Assembly (NCBI GenBank): GCA_025617745.1
Contig: CM046858.1
Span: 38,840,350-38,904,349 of the forward strand
Length of the DNA: 64,000 bases
From: Heliocidaris erythrogramma
Lineage: Eukaryota; Echinodermata; Echinoidea; Camarodonta; Echinometridae
Direction of reading: 5' to 3'
The stretch's first letter is position 1, and the number at the start of each line of letters is the position of its first letter. Below the pieces are notes generated by a model, which ran no database searches, was not told the DNA's origin, and worked only from the letters and a program-made list of their open reading frames with translations. Shown here one piece after another: positions 11,901 through 21,499 of this stretch. The position numbers and the translations under genes were made by a program.

Positions 11901-14271
11901 CTGCAAAGTGGGGAAGAAACCACATATTTCTACCTGCATCTCTGTCACCCTGTAGTTCCTCGGATGTAACATGACGTGAAACTCCCCTCTTCAGCTGGTC
12001 TCGCATCTGTTGACAGTACACCTCCCACTCCTGTGGCCTGTTGCTAAACTGTTTCTCGAGACACCTCTGTCGCTTGACAGCATATTGGAAGTTGTCAGGA
12101 AGATCATCTGGTGACTTCCTCCATGGCAGCTTGATCACATATGAGTCATCAGGGAGACGGGTTATGCTTTCTGCCATCGCTTCCGTAGCACCAATGTCCA
12201 GCTGATCGGTAACACATTTGCATCTTCTAGGTTCTAGACCTGCCGTCTCTAAGCCAATGTATTCTTCCAGTGATCCAATAGCAGAGACGTTTAAGTAGTT
12301 AAGCAATGATGCAGAACTAGCAGGTCTTCCTCCTTGGATAAACCATCCAAGCGGGCATTTGACTCCTACAGGGTCATCCGACCTAGCACCAAGGATGTGT
12401 TGCTCCCATACCATGAGTTGCGTATTGTCAACTCCAAGTAGTACATCAATGGTTGGTGATGGAGCGACAATAATCTCTACTTCGCTCAAGTGGCTATAAG
12501 GTTGTAGATGCTCAGGACGAATGACGGAAACATCCCCACAAGGTTTGTCTATTTCCGTGACTGTCAACGGACAGGAAAGGCTCCCATTCATATCTTCGAT
12601 CTGGCAGTCAAGAATTCTGAGCTTGCGCTTAATTCTTTTGCCGCCGGCGACATTCAGTTCATGATCCTGGAAGAAGTCGCTCTCGGTTCTTGGAAAAATC
12701 CCTGTCCTCACTAGTGTCGTATTACTACCTCCATCCAGCAAAATGCGTACCTTTTGCCGCTTGTTACCACAGCGTAGATATCCCATTACAGTAGGCAGGG
12801 TCGCTTGTAGTTTCTTGTTAAAATTGACTGCTGGGGCCCGTACTGCGCTGTTAGACTGAATGGGAACCATGTTGTCTGATTGATTCTGATCATTAACTCC
12901 AGCATGGAATTTGGGGCAAATGGCGGGAAAATGTTCATCACTCCCACACGTCTGAACTCGGCATGGCATTTTGAACTGGCAGTTGTTACGATCATGAGGC
13001 GGCTTGCCTGCCGTGCAGTTATTGTGCCCACAGCGGAAACAGATGCTGTTCTTCTTCATCACATCATACTTTTCCTTCAGTGTTAAGGAACGGAATTTAT
13101 TACAGGTCTTCAGGAAGTGTGATGACGTGTTTGGATGGATTGGACACTTCGGGATGTGTGAAGCACCCTCCTTCGAGTTATGCTTGCTGCTGCTGAAGGC
13201 TGCATTGAGGGACTTTGATGGTTTGTGTGGCATTGGTGGAGGGTCTGTGTCTTGTCCTGCAGGCCTTGCTTTCTCGAGCAGCAGCTGTAAGCTGTATAAC
13301 CACTTCACCATACCACTAAGGGAATCTTCAGTGTGGTCATCCCTGACACTTTTGTAGTAGGCAATGCGATGTTCCTCTGGTAGATGCTGCCTCACTCTAC
13401 CCAACATAATCTTGCTGTTCAGTTCACCAGACAGGCCTAAAGTCTCAGCCTGTGTCTCAAAGTTCTGCAAGATGCGGACAAAACGAGCCATAGCTGACAG
13501 GTTGACTTTACCCTTGTTGTCATACGGCCTCAAGTTGTCAAGGTCTTTGAGAAGACTATCAACCATTCTGTCGTCATCACCATAGCGTTCGTCAAGTACC
13601 ATCCACGCTCGCTCAACGTCGATACATCCTTTGATGTGGTTACGATCCCTAGCGTTTACCATTGACTCGGTCAGTTGATAGAAGCATTCTACTTCTGACA
13701 AGTCTCTAGTACAGAGAATGAATAGTTCTTTGAACCGGCGGTAGTCTTTTATGTCTCCTGAGAACGTAGGAAATTTCATCCTTGCCATTCTAGGAGCAGC
13801 TGATGGGGAATGATATGAAGCAGATGGAGTTCTAATGGCTTGAGGTGTCAAAGAAGGAGCTTGGAGTGGCAAAGGGAGATTTCCAGTGCTCACAGGCTGT
13901 TGTGGAACTGCTCGTGCATCTGGTTGAGGAGTCATTGGTGTTGAGTCCGAAGGCAGCGTGTTGGCCTGGGTAGATAGCGTTTCACGGTCGACGACCTGTC
14001 GTGCACTTATCAATACCGCCACATATTTTGCCTGACAGTCAGCCATCCAAGCCTCCTCAGTATCAAAATCATTGTCCCCGATGATTTCTATTAATTCTGT
14101 GTGCCTTTGCTCTACTTCTGCAAACTGCCTTTCAGCTTTGGCCAGATAGGTCTTAATCATTCCCAGATCACTGGCTTCCCTCTCAGTGAGGCTCTCGAGT
14201 GCTTGAAGTGTTCTTGACAATTGTCCCTTCATGTTCCTCCTTGCTGTCCGCAGCTTGTTAATATCTGCCAT
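8953..14271 (-). CDS. BEL/Pao gag-pol polyprotein, 1,772 aa, intact
   Basis: Single frame from an ATG in good context (CACCATGG) to a stop. Gag region about 1-480, with a coiled N-terminus and two cysteine/histidine clusters near 412-432 and 437-452. The aspartic protease has LLDGGSNT near 511-518. The reverse transcriptase spans about 800-985 with the YVDD active site at 922-925. The RNase H carries D1095, E1140, D1170 and D1217. The integrase has a zinc-binding part (H1409, H1412, C1439, C1442) and a DDE triad at D1475, D1538 and E1588. The C-terminal region about 1690-1765 resembles the tail domain usual in this family. Order protease-RT-RNase H-integrase is that of BEL/Pao (and Gypsy). 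The style of the gag and RT (VVYDGKARYEG, FYVDDLNES) and integrase favour BEL/Pao. All catalytic residues are present and no frameshift is seen, so the element could be autonomous. Confidence 0.96.
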   Translation of the reverse strand: MADINKLRTARRNMKGQLSRTLQALESLTEREASDLGMIKTYLAKAERQFAEVEQRHTELIEIIGDNDFDTEEAWMADCQAKYVAVLISARQVVDRETLSTQANTLPSDSTPMTPQPDARAVPQQPVSTGNLPLPLQAPSLTPQAIRTPSASYHSPSAAPRMARMKFPTFSGDIKDYRRFKELFILCTRDLSEVECFYQLTESMVNARDRNHIKGCIDVERAWMVLDERYGDDDRMVDSLLKDLDNLRPYDNKGKVNLSAMARFVRILQNFETQAETLGLSGELNSKIMLGRVRQHLPEEHRIAYYKSVRDDHTEDSLSGMVKWLYSLQLLLEKARPAGQDTDPPPMPHKPSKSLNAAFSSSKHNSKEGASHIPKCPIHPNTSSHFLKTCNKFRSLTLKEKYDVMKKNSICFRCGHNNCTAGKPPHDRNNCQFKMPCRVQTCGSDEHFPAICPKFHAGVNDQNQSDNMVPIQSNSAVRAPAVNFNKKLQATLPTVMGYLRCGNKRQKVRILLDGGSNTTLVRTGIFPRTESDFFQDHELNVAGGKRIKRKLRILDCQIEDMNGSLSCPLTVTEIDKPCGDVSVIRPEHLQPYSHLSEVEIIVAPSPTIDVLLGVDNTQLMVWEQHILGARSDDPVGVKCPLGWFIQGGRPASSASLLNYLNVSAIGSLEEYIGLETAGLEPRRCKCVTDQLDIGATEAMAESITRLPDDSYVIKLPWRKSPDDLPDNFQYAVKRQRCLEKQFSNRPQEWEVYCQQMRDQLKRGVSRHVTSEELQGDRDAGRNMWFLPHFAVVKDSKTTPVRVVYDGKARYEGHALNDYLAKGQNINSNLLDVALRFRENEVGVIADISKMFQAIRIRPEDARFHRFVFRENPTHPMQVYELGTVTFGDKPSPTAAIVTLRHVVREHASDDEELKTVVTDQFYVDDLNESVSNSEEALQLKSKLTETLQKGGFAIRKWQSNVKEVCDKSEDTNVTTALGTRWNLSRDTLSVKDVKSSRDPIPTKRKILAQAASYYDVFGILSGLLVRPKILLQKLWQLDVGWDTPLDERPGLCAMLQSINRDLAETSSIEIPRCLIPEKYRGKRPLPDVSLHGASDASEDAMGIGVWLRWSDPRDDTAQLSFVAARARLTPLKQSSIPRKELQAILLLSRLMLTLKNALRFKLAYSKIWTDSLTAISWLRGQSRSFRSFVAYRVGEITSEFDPHHDVAFVPSELNAIDAVSRGCTAQTMMKVIEGPTYLTQPPESWPQTPQSIPTETADPEKKKFHVRNAKAFALKVDAVTHPTAIVDPTKFSSWSKLKMITARVLSMKTVRKEEWLKKLTEQIAQWPSVGLLREAELYWIRMAQKEINFQDPNIMRLDPFFDDKDKVYRVGGRLRHAPLSYDIRHPYLLPKKGHISLMIVRDRHTHALHGGHLRTATEVRRKYWIVGDINICKRVIRECVVCRRYKGKPVQQRMSELPDFRVKPCTPPFQTTLVDYLGPVNVKLSRNTTTKGYCAVFTCAVTRAIHLTCVPDLSTQSFLQALERFISVRGAPRLLISDNATCFRGADNTVNELNLKFDQSKLKEHGQPYNVDWRFGPPGGPHHQGAVERMVQEVKKAMRHLVKADRLTFSEWETVFTQISGLINSRPLTAKSSSPLDEPPLTPNHFLIGRGDLPCPDVPCEEYKGNPRKRRELCNCIVDGFWKRWMQCIHTLSARKKWQKSTENLEKSDVVLVIGEDRRRGSWKMAEVVNTYPGEDNFVRVVDVRFADRSVARRPVTKLILLMKKEERIDTQ

Positions 14272-14309
14272 GGTGCAAGTTCACTTCAGTTCACAGGAGT
14301 TGTTGAAGA

Positions 14310-15466
14310 TGTTATGAAGTTAGTTAGTGATGTCAAACATACAAACACGTTGTTGCAATGAGCGTTTATTCTTGTGTACCGTTGTACAAGGTTGTGCAAA
14401 TTCAACAACTGTGTGGTGATTTCTGTATAAAAACAAAAATACAAAACCCAGTGTAAGAATGTAATTCACTTACAATCAATTCTTGTCATACATAAATCAA
14501 GTGATTTAAATTGCTTAAAACCTAATAAGATTTATCACTTGTTCACACAGCTGTGAAAATGTGTGTTTATCCTCTTTAAACAAGTCTCAAATTATACTTT
14601 TATCCAAGACCCAATTAATTACAATGAGCTTGACATTATATATTATAAAAACCAAACAAATGAAACCCACTGCACTAATTTATGCAGAAAATGTGTATGT
14701 CCTATTTCCTTCATACATAATCAAGAAAGTCCAACAATACTCATATAAACTAGTAACAAATTATTAAGTATGTTATGTCCACTTAACAATGATCCAGTGA
14801 CACCTACTTATGAAACATGGTATACATATATAGGTTTCAAGACGATCCCTAGTGGCGTAGCCGTATCACACGTAAATGATTCCTAAATATCAATCCGCGA
14901 GCGAAATCGTGCGTAGGTTTCCCAATATAACCTAACCGCATCACATAATGCTAAGTTCGCCTTGTCAAATTAGTTCTTGCTTAAACTGGTAATTATAAAC
15001 AAATAACAATGCCAAACACATATCAACCTAACATATCAAGGCAATTATCATCAAATATCACCACTTATTCGCTTTTCTTAAGCATCTATGATAATTAAAG
15101 CAGTTTTTAAAAAAGAAATTCTAAACTTTTGATCAATCGCTAACAGTAACACACAGTAAATATGCTTAAACACTGCGGTCAATTTTAGAACGAGATTTTC
15201 CACAAATGAGGATAATAAAATTAATATACAATGAATCTATCAACTCCATGTTATGTAAAATATCATACTAAATGTTATCCACATACCTTTTAACAACATT
15301 TGTGTTAAAACATGAAGTAATGTAGACGTCAGTCGTTTGCTTAGCGTTATCACTAACTTTTGCTGTGTGTCCTAAATCTGTCATCTTGCCTAGTCTTAGT
15401 CTCAAACGCAATTAATATTTTTTTTTCTCTTAAAATGTCATACTATCTGGAACACAAGTCATGACA
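14310..15466 (-). repeat. 5' LTR of the BEL/Pao element
   Basis: 1,157 bp, near identical to 7402-8554; it should hold the element promoter. It lies 38 bp upstream of the gag-pol start codon. Confidence 0.95.
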
Positions 15467-15471
15467 GCAAG

Positions 15472-15809
15472 TGTGGGTCGTTAGCTGGCTTAGAAGCAAA
15501 CAATTGTTTATTTATACAAAATAGGAGCATTTAGAGACATTGGAAACTAATATCAGATCTCCATCTTACCCTACGTCATAACAGAAACCTACTCTATTTA
15601 TGTAGCAATTGCACAAACATGAACTACATCTACATAAAAGGTTATCAATAATAATAGGATAAGTCTTACCTTAAACGACGAATATAACAAAATAGAACAG
15701 TTCCTCGGGACGTAAAAAGTGCAAAAGGTTGAGCATCCCTTAGAATACTGAACATCACTGAACATCTTTGGCATCAAAATATAACTGCGATGTTTGAAAA
15801 AAGACACCA
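15472..15809. other. No gene seen
   Basis: Host flank of the BEL/Pao insertion; no recognisable feature. Confidence 0.5.
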
Positions 15810-15938
15810 GGGGCCTCTTGCATAAAAAAGTTGCGATTAAACGCAACTTGATTTTCAACCAATCAGGATCGCGTATTTGGGACTTGCGTTTAATTTTTTG
15901 GGTTGCGTTTAATCGCAACTTTTTATGCAAGAGGGCCC
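15810..15938. mobile_element. Palindromic MITE
   Basis: About 129 bp with inverted arms beginning GGGCCTCTTGCATAAAAA and matching at more than 30 positions. CCAG is present on both sides as a possible target duplication. No coding capacity. Confidence 0.75.
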
Positions 15939-16790
15939 AGATCAATTTAGGCAGTAGTGGTAGTCATTTCAACCCACAACGGTCAGGATTTAGTCGGGAC
16001 TTAACCTGCTCGAGAAGTGGATCGAGAAGTCCGCTCTTAGGCCTGACTAAGAGTGGGTTTACTGATGCTGAATCCTTTTAGCTTTTGTATCCCGGCTAAG
16101 TCACGTTTAAGGCTAGATTAAGACCACTTCTACCCATGCAGAGGCGTCAATCCGTTTGGATTGGGGTGGTGTCACTGTGGGAGGGGGGGGGGGGCACAGC
16201 CTAATAGTACCTTTATGGTTCTTTAGCGCCTCTTAAATACCAGCCTCTCCATGTTGACATGAGGGAGGGAAAATTAGGGAATTTGAAACTGATCTTTTAT
16301 TACCCTTTGTATTTCACTGTTTGGAAAGTTTCATTTCCCGAGTTTTGCATCATTTTCCTTATTTTATTTTACACCCCAGATTTATTGGTGGGGTAAAACG
16401 ATATGTTTTCCCTCCCAATATTTTCTTGTGGGGGGGGGGGGGGAAATACCCCTAAAATGAAAATGGTATATAGGAATAATTTACAAGATGCCTTTATCAC
16501 AGACGAGACCAATACTATGTGATACGAAAAGCAAACATTCTTGGATATATTGACTATAAGATGAAAACTAGTGACAATTATTCAAATTACGATTATGTAA
16601 TCTATAGAACGCTCCTCTCTATGCTTCCAGCGATCTTTCAGGAAACGTACCAAAGTTGTAAACAGCTTAGCTTCAAAAAGTCGTTCTTCATAAGAGTATG
16701 CAGCGTTTGCTTGCTAGCCTACTACAATGCAATTGATATCAATCTTTAAAAACGTATTTAGTTAAGCGTGTGATTTTTCTTAAATTATCA
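15939..16790. other. No gene seen
   Basis: Non-coding, with G runs at 16183-16194 and 16430-16443. The short open frames have no recognisable content. Confidence 0.5.
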
Positions 16791-16860
16791 TTTCCTCTGA
16801 TTTTTTTCAATGATAGCTTATACAATTTCCTCTGATTTTTTTCAATGATAGCTTATACAA
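16791..16860. repeat. 35-bp tandem duplication
   Basis: Two exact copies of a 35-bp unit beginning TTTCCTCTGATTTTTTTC, at 16791-16825 and 16826-16860. Confidence 0.95.
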
Positions 16861-17149
16861 TAGGTTGTGTCATTAAGAATGTTGACAAGAGCCTTAAAAG
16901 TCCAACGTCCGTTCATAAAGGTTCGGTGAAGGTCTGTAATATGAACTTTATTTCACGATTTTACGCAATAAATACTTAAATGATTCTACTATTGTCGGAA
17001 TAATGATGGTAATATTTCGTTTTTTTATATAGTACATGTCACATTAAACAATATTTAGTTATTATAAAGCGCTCTGAAAAGTAAATCTAGCTTTAATTTT
17101 TGCAACCTCTATCAACGCACATTGCATTTTGAATTTCTTGTCGTAATTC

Positions 17150-17530
17150 CGCAGGTTCGTTATTTCGAAGTTTCGTATAATAAACCGAAGATTCGAATGT
17201 CTTTAAATGAAATAGGGTTCATAAGTACGAAAACAAAATTGGGTTAAAAATTCCGTGGGTTTATAATTCCGAAAATGAAACAGAACTCTTTATCGTTTTC
17301 TGAATTATGTACCTGAGGAATAATGAATCCATTTCATTTTCGGAATTATCGATTATGAAACCTATTTTATTTACAGAATTACGAATCCTCGGAAAAATCA
17401 ACCTTGTTTCATTTTCGGAATCATGAACCCTATTTTATTTTCAGAATTAATTATCCTCTGAATAATCAACCTTACTTCATTTCTGAAATGATGAGCCTTC
17501 GTAGAACCGTTGGTATAATGTTCGGAATTA
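17150..17530. repeat. Degenerate tandem repeat of about 70 bp
   Basis: About 2.5 recognisable units from 17313 on. Each contains CCTC-GAATAATCAACC, then TTTCATTTTCGGAAT, then CCTATTTTATTT and CAGAATTA. More decayed units (AATTCCG, GAATTATG) extend left to about 17150. The motif is partly self-complementary (CGGAATTA, TAATTCCG). No coding potential. Confidence 0.7.
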
Positions 17531-17689
17531 TCATAATGACCTTCCAGTGGGGTACCGTTGATCTATCTTCTTAGGGGCACTGGTCTTATAAAGTTGATGA
17601 AAAGCAAGAGGGGGAAAAAGCCATCAAGTGAGGGGAGATGTAGATGGGGATCGTATCATCATGTTTCACGTTTCCTTCCCCTCTCCCTT

Positions 17690-19000
17690 TCTTTCTCTCT
17701 TTTTCCTCATCCACCTTTCCGCCATTCGACTGCGAACATGTGCCTCTTTAGCTAGCCTTTGGGTGTTATCATGTATATATCACAGCATCTCGTAGAAGTT
17801 TATCATGAATTATTAAAGGAGAATTAACCTCAAACAATAAAGACGATAGTGTTGAAAGGTGTTATTTATTCCTACTTGTTAGACTATATGGCTTCGCGTC
17901 AAAATATACGAGATCGATACGAATCAAGATTTTCTGAGCAAAATTTATCATCTGCTAGCAATATGTATCGTCTGCTAGCAATACATGGGGGCTGCCATTT
18001 TTTTATGTGTACAAGAAGATTTTCTTAATCCAAATGCCCAATTGCCTTTTTCAAAATTAAAAACCCATTTGAGATTAAAAATATAGAATAGATATGTCAA
18101 TTTATTTTTAAACTGAAGATTTCCTTATATATTTCTGTTGAAAATCGATATTCGCTTAATATAAATCTATTTTCTAGATACTGTGACGCAATGGACGGAG
18201 CAAATTAATTCAAATTTTATGGATGCTTCTTCCCTGAGCATCTATAGCAGCAAACTATGCATTCACCTGCTTTCGGATAATGGGACTTGAAAAGTCAGAA
18301 TGCATGCTGCATACTGCTCTGTTTGGCAAACCCAAGAAAATAGATTTTTGTTAAGCAAAACCAGACAATTTAAAAGTATCATTATAAAGATTTAATTTTT
18401 ATAAATCATGTAAACACCCACTTTATATTTTTCGTCACATATGGGATTTTAGGTAATGAAGAAAAGCAATTTAGGTCTTGGATTCAAAATATCTTCCTGA
18501 CCGGAACATTTCTCAATGGTTCATGTACAAATCCAAATCAGCAAGAAAATGGCAACCCCCATGTAAATGAGTAGGAGACGATACCGGGTGTTGGAATATC
18601 TTTATTTATACCCTTTTCTGATATCTTATTAGAAAATGATTTAGGCCAATAAGTAGGAATATATTACACCTTTCAATATAAGTAAATTTGTACTCAGGGG
18701 TTAATTCTCCTTTAAGGGTCATGAACTATGTGGCAATACCGGTATTTTTTTTTCGAAAAAGATATGCTACCTGTCTACCTTAAATGACTTTAACAACGAG
18801 ATGAAATCTTCACTCTCTCTAAACCGCTCTTTCTCTCTCCACCATCCCTATCTTATTTCCTCTCTATTCTCCCTTTCCCAGTTATATTCTCTCTCTCTCC
18901 ATCTCTTTTCCTTCTACCATTTTTTCTAACTTTACATGTACGAACATGAACCAAGCAATCTTTGATTCGTACAATGGCTAAAGTTTATTCAAGTCACACC
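17690..19000. repeat. Interspersed repeat copy, interrupted
   Basis: The sequence AGCTAGCCTTTGGGTGTT ... CACAGCATCTCGTA, followed by TC-rich tracts, recurs at 19945-20005, 21268-21480, 38870-39135 and 50455-50720. This copy is split by the insertion at 17813-18715, while the other copies show the uninterrupted site (GAATTATAAAGGG). Confidence 0.75.
17813..18715. mobile_element. Non-autonomous TIR element of about 0.9 kb
   Basis: Starts TAAAGGAGAATTAACC and ends with its reverse complement. The inverted similarity continues for about 70 bp (TTGAAAGGTGTTAT, ATTCCTACTT). The insertion is confirmed by empty sites at 21320, 38930 and 50515. The interior has short direct repeats (ATCGTCTGCTAGCAATA) and no transposase frame. 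Confidence 0.75.
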
Positions 19001-19535
19001 CGTAACTACGGGGGAGGGGGGGGGGGGGGGTGGGGGTCACGTCATTGCCAGATCGCACATTACAACATTTTGTATTGAGTTGAAATTCATCTGGTCTGAG
19101 AGGGGGACACACGTCTCCCTCGCAAAATGCCTCCATAATGAAACGAAATGCTAGCATACCGTATGCCAACATCACCTCATTTGCTTCGGATGTTATTTGG
19201 TCAAAGGTCAAGGCTTACGGATGCAGTTGGTCTTAGGTGAGGTCGCGACAAATTTTTTTTTTTGCCAAACCTTCAAATTTCGCTCTGTAGGGGGTTATGG
19301 GGTCCATTCCCTCCATAATTCCCTGACAAGCAAAAAGAAAAAAGAAAAAAAAAGGTCTTCCATTCTAAAAAGGGGGGGGGGGGGGGGGGCACAATCGAGA
19401 AAATGCGGAATCGTCTATGGTCAAAATGCATACTTCTCTTCCAAGGGGGGGGGGGGGGGGGGGGGCACGGGCCGGAAGTGCCCCATGGATCCGCCAGTGT
19501 ATATACCCACCAAATGTACAAACCAAAAGGACGCT
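19000..19535. repeat. G-rich interspersed repeat with hAT-like end
   Basis: The part from about 18945 to 19240 is repeated at 26310-26500 and 26600-26720 (GTAACTACGGGGG, ACACACGTCTCCCTCGC, TTATTTGGTCAAAGGTCA). Long G runs lie at about 19020, 19372 and 19446. Sequence near 19490 (GGATCCGCCAGTG) looks like the right terminus of a hAT-like element whose left end I cannot place. Confidence 0.5.
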
Positions 19536-19539
19536 TAAA

Positions 19540-19940
19540 CAATCAAATTCGGCCGATAATCATCGGTCACTCTTCGGGAACAGGTTACCCCCCGGAGACC
19601 GCAGGCCTCTCGCCAGGACACCGCAGGGCCACCTCCAGATGATCGCACGATGACCTACTATCGGCAGATGGCCGCAAGGTGACCGTCCTGCTTCCCTGCG
19701 GTCTCCTGCCGGCGCCCGGAAGATATCCTGCCGATCTCCGTCTGATGTCCGTCAGTTTTTCTCTCATAAGTGTCGACCGGCATGCGTCCGGTGACTGCAC
19801 GAGGAGCAATTTCTTGTGATTGCTAGACCGACGTCTTCCAAACATCGGCAAAACTCGCCGGTGACCAAACGATTTTGAAAATCGGGCGGTGACCTCCAGA
19901 GGCCATTATCGGACGGCCGCCGGCCCCAATTGTTACTGAG
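19540..19940. repeat. GC-rich repeat, no gene
   Basis: About 400 bp of GC-rich sequence built of CCGGC/CGGTC words, related in style to 20228-21260 and 37140-37658. No coding frame of interest and no RNA recognised. Confidence 0.5.
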
Positions 19941-20006
19941 GCAATAGCTAGCCTTTGGGTGTTTACATGTATATTCCACAGCATCTCGTACTAAGCGCCG
20001 TCATAA

Positions 20007-20227
20007 TAGACCGCATCGTTAATGTATGCAAATTTTATGCATACCTTTCAAAAAAAGGTCGTTCTTGACAACCTGAAAGCTTGCCGGACATAGAAACAAA
20101 TAATGTATGCAGGCTGGATTCCAAACATTGAGGCTCATTTATAAAAAGCAGGTACATGGAATAGCTCGTCACTAGGTGCTCAGAGAATATAAGTGCATAA
20201 ATTTGTATACATTACAGAAGCGGTCTA
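20007..20227. mobile_element. MITE, about 220 bp
   Basis: Terminal inverted repeats TAGACCGCATCGTTAATGTA and TAGACCGCTTCTGTAATGTA (latter on the reverse strand), continuing into ATGCA-rich arms. It interrupts the interspersed repeat that starts at 19945. No coding capacity. Confidence 0.75.
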
Positions 20228-21262
20228 ATGAGCGGTCGCCGTCGAGCAATTTAGGTCTAAAGGCGAATCCGGTCACACCGCCAGAACTTTGCTGGAGCGT
20301 TCCTGGAGCGGTGAAAAAAAATCATCACCGCTCGTAACCGTTCACCACCGTTTAACAGAAGTTGGCCCCCGTTAAGGCAACGCCGTATAGGCTCGGCCAC
20401 CGCTGATGGTCCCTCCTACCGCTCCGAAAGTTTTGAGCTGCACAAAATATTGCGAGCGGTGAGGAGCGGGCAATTTTCCGCTCCGGCAAAGTTCACCACC
20501 GCTCCAACAACGCCCAGTCAAAGTTTGGCACCGCTAGACGCAAGTTCGTGGACGCTTGGGTCCGCTAGGCCAACGCAGAAATTTTGAACGCTGGACCACC
20601 GCTGCTTCGCCAGCTTTGCCCGGGCGGTGATTAAACGTTGCACAAACTTTGGTGGAGCGGTTGTAAGCGTTTTACGAGCGGACACGGGATTGCTGGAACG
20701 GTGTCGGGCGTTGAAACAGCGATCCATTGCGGTGATGAACTTTGGTTTGGCGTTGGTATGGAGGTGTCGGAGCGGGACCAACGCTCGCTACCGCTCGCTA
20801 CCGTTAAACCAACGCTAAAGCAACGCCGGCTTCAGCGGTGCACCGCTAAGGCAACGCCCGTGTTTTCGATTTTTTCCCCATTTTGTGCGCGGTGACGAGC
20901 GTTGTCGAAATTCGGCCCCTCTCCCTACCGTTCAAGGAACGCTCCAACAAAGTTCTGGCGGTGTGACCGGGCCTTAAAATAGAGGACGCTAGATAAAAGG
21001 CTGCCGAGCGGTCGCCGCCCGGTTGCCGCCCGGGGATCGGTGGGTCATCAGTCGGTCACTGCCTGGACGCCGCGCGGAGAAGCTCCCCTGATTTCGCCCA
21101 GTTTTGAACTAAAATCGACCGGCGACCGACGGGAAATCGACAGGGCTCCGCCCAGGCATCGCTGGGACTTCTCCAAAACTCTTTGGGCGCTTGCTAAATA
21201 CCAGCGGCGCCCGGGCAGGCTACAAATCGGTCGGTCGCAGCCCTGACTTGTGACCACAGCAT
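20228..21262. repeat. GC-rich interspersed repeat, copy 1
   Basis: GC-rich block containing GCGGTCGCCGTCGAGCAATT and GGGTCATCAGTCGGTCACTG. The same block occurs near 37560-37658 with 38048-38390, and at 63730-63831. This copy is split by the element at 20261-20974. No gene. Confidence 0.75.
20261..20974. mobile_element. 714-bp TIR element, TAA target duplication
   Basis: Inverted ends contain GGTCACACCGCCAGAACTTT and continue into a GGAGCGTTCCT arm. TAA flanks both sides (20258-20260, 20975-20977). The empty site is visible at 37593 (GGTCTAAAATCGAAG). The interior is made of short iterated words (CACCGCT, CAACGC, GAGCGG). The 3-bp TWA duplication suggests a PIF/Harbinger-like element; no transposase is present. 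Confidence 0.75.
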
Positions 21263-21267
21263 AAGCT

Positions 21268-21480
21268 AGCCTTTGGGTGTTTACATGTATATTCCACAGC
21301 ATCTCGTACTACGCTTATCAGGAATTATAAAGGGCCATGGACTATGTGACAATACCGGTACCTTTTTCCAAAAGAGATATGCTTTGATCTACCTAAAATA
21401 AGGAGAGTTTCAAAACGAGACGAAATCTTTCACTCCCTCAATTCCTATCTTAATTCGCCTCTACTCTCTCTCTCCCGTAT
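21268..21480. repeat. Interspersed repeat copy
   Basis: Copy of the CTAGCCTTTGGGTGTTTACA repeat, uninterrupted, directly before the CR1-like fragment. The same pairing occurs at 38870-39468 and 50455-51056. Confidence 0.8.
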
Positions 21481-21499
21481 ATACGAACATTTTTGACTC

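Larger units (their letters stand above)
7397..15471 (-). mobile_element. Complete BEL/Pao LTR retrotransposon
   Basis: The element is framed by direct LTRs (7402-8554 and 14310-15466) that begin and end TG...CA. It is flanked by the 5-bp target duplication GCAAG at 7397-7401 and 15467-15471. It encodes one unbroken gag-pol frame on the minus strand. The LTRs differ by only about two small indels seen by eye, and no substitution was noticed, which points to recent insertion. No envelope-like frame is present. I could not identify a tRNA primer-binding site after the 5' LTR. Confidence 0.95.

Noticed and set aside
9080..13585. Plus-strand frames of up to 147 codons over the BEL/Pao gag-pol
   Set aside because: Antisense shadows of the long coding frame; no recognisable protein.
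19197..19653. Gly/Pro-rich frames around poly-G runs
   Set aside because: They arise from homopolymer runs and have no conserved content.
20518..20895. Overlapping frames of 63-87 codons in the GC-rich element
   Set aside because: Compositional artefact of iterated CACCGCT/CAACGC words; no similarity between frames and any known domain.
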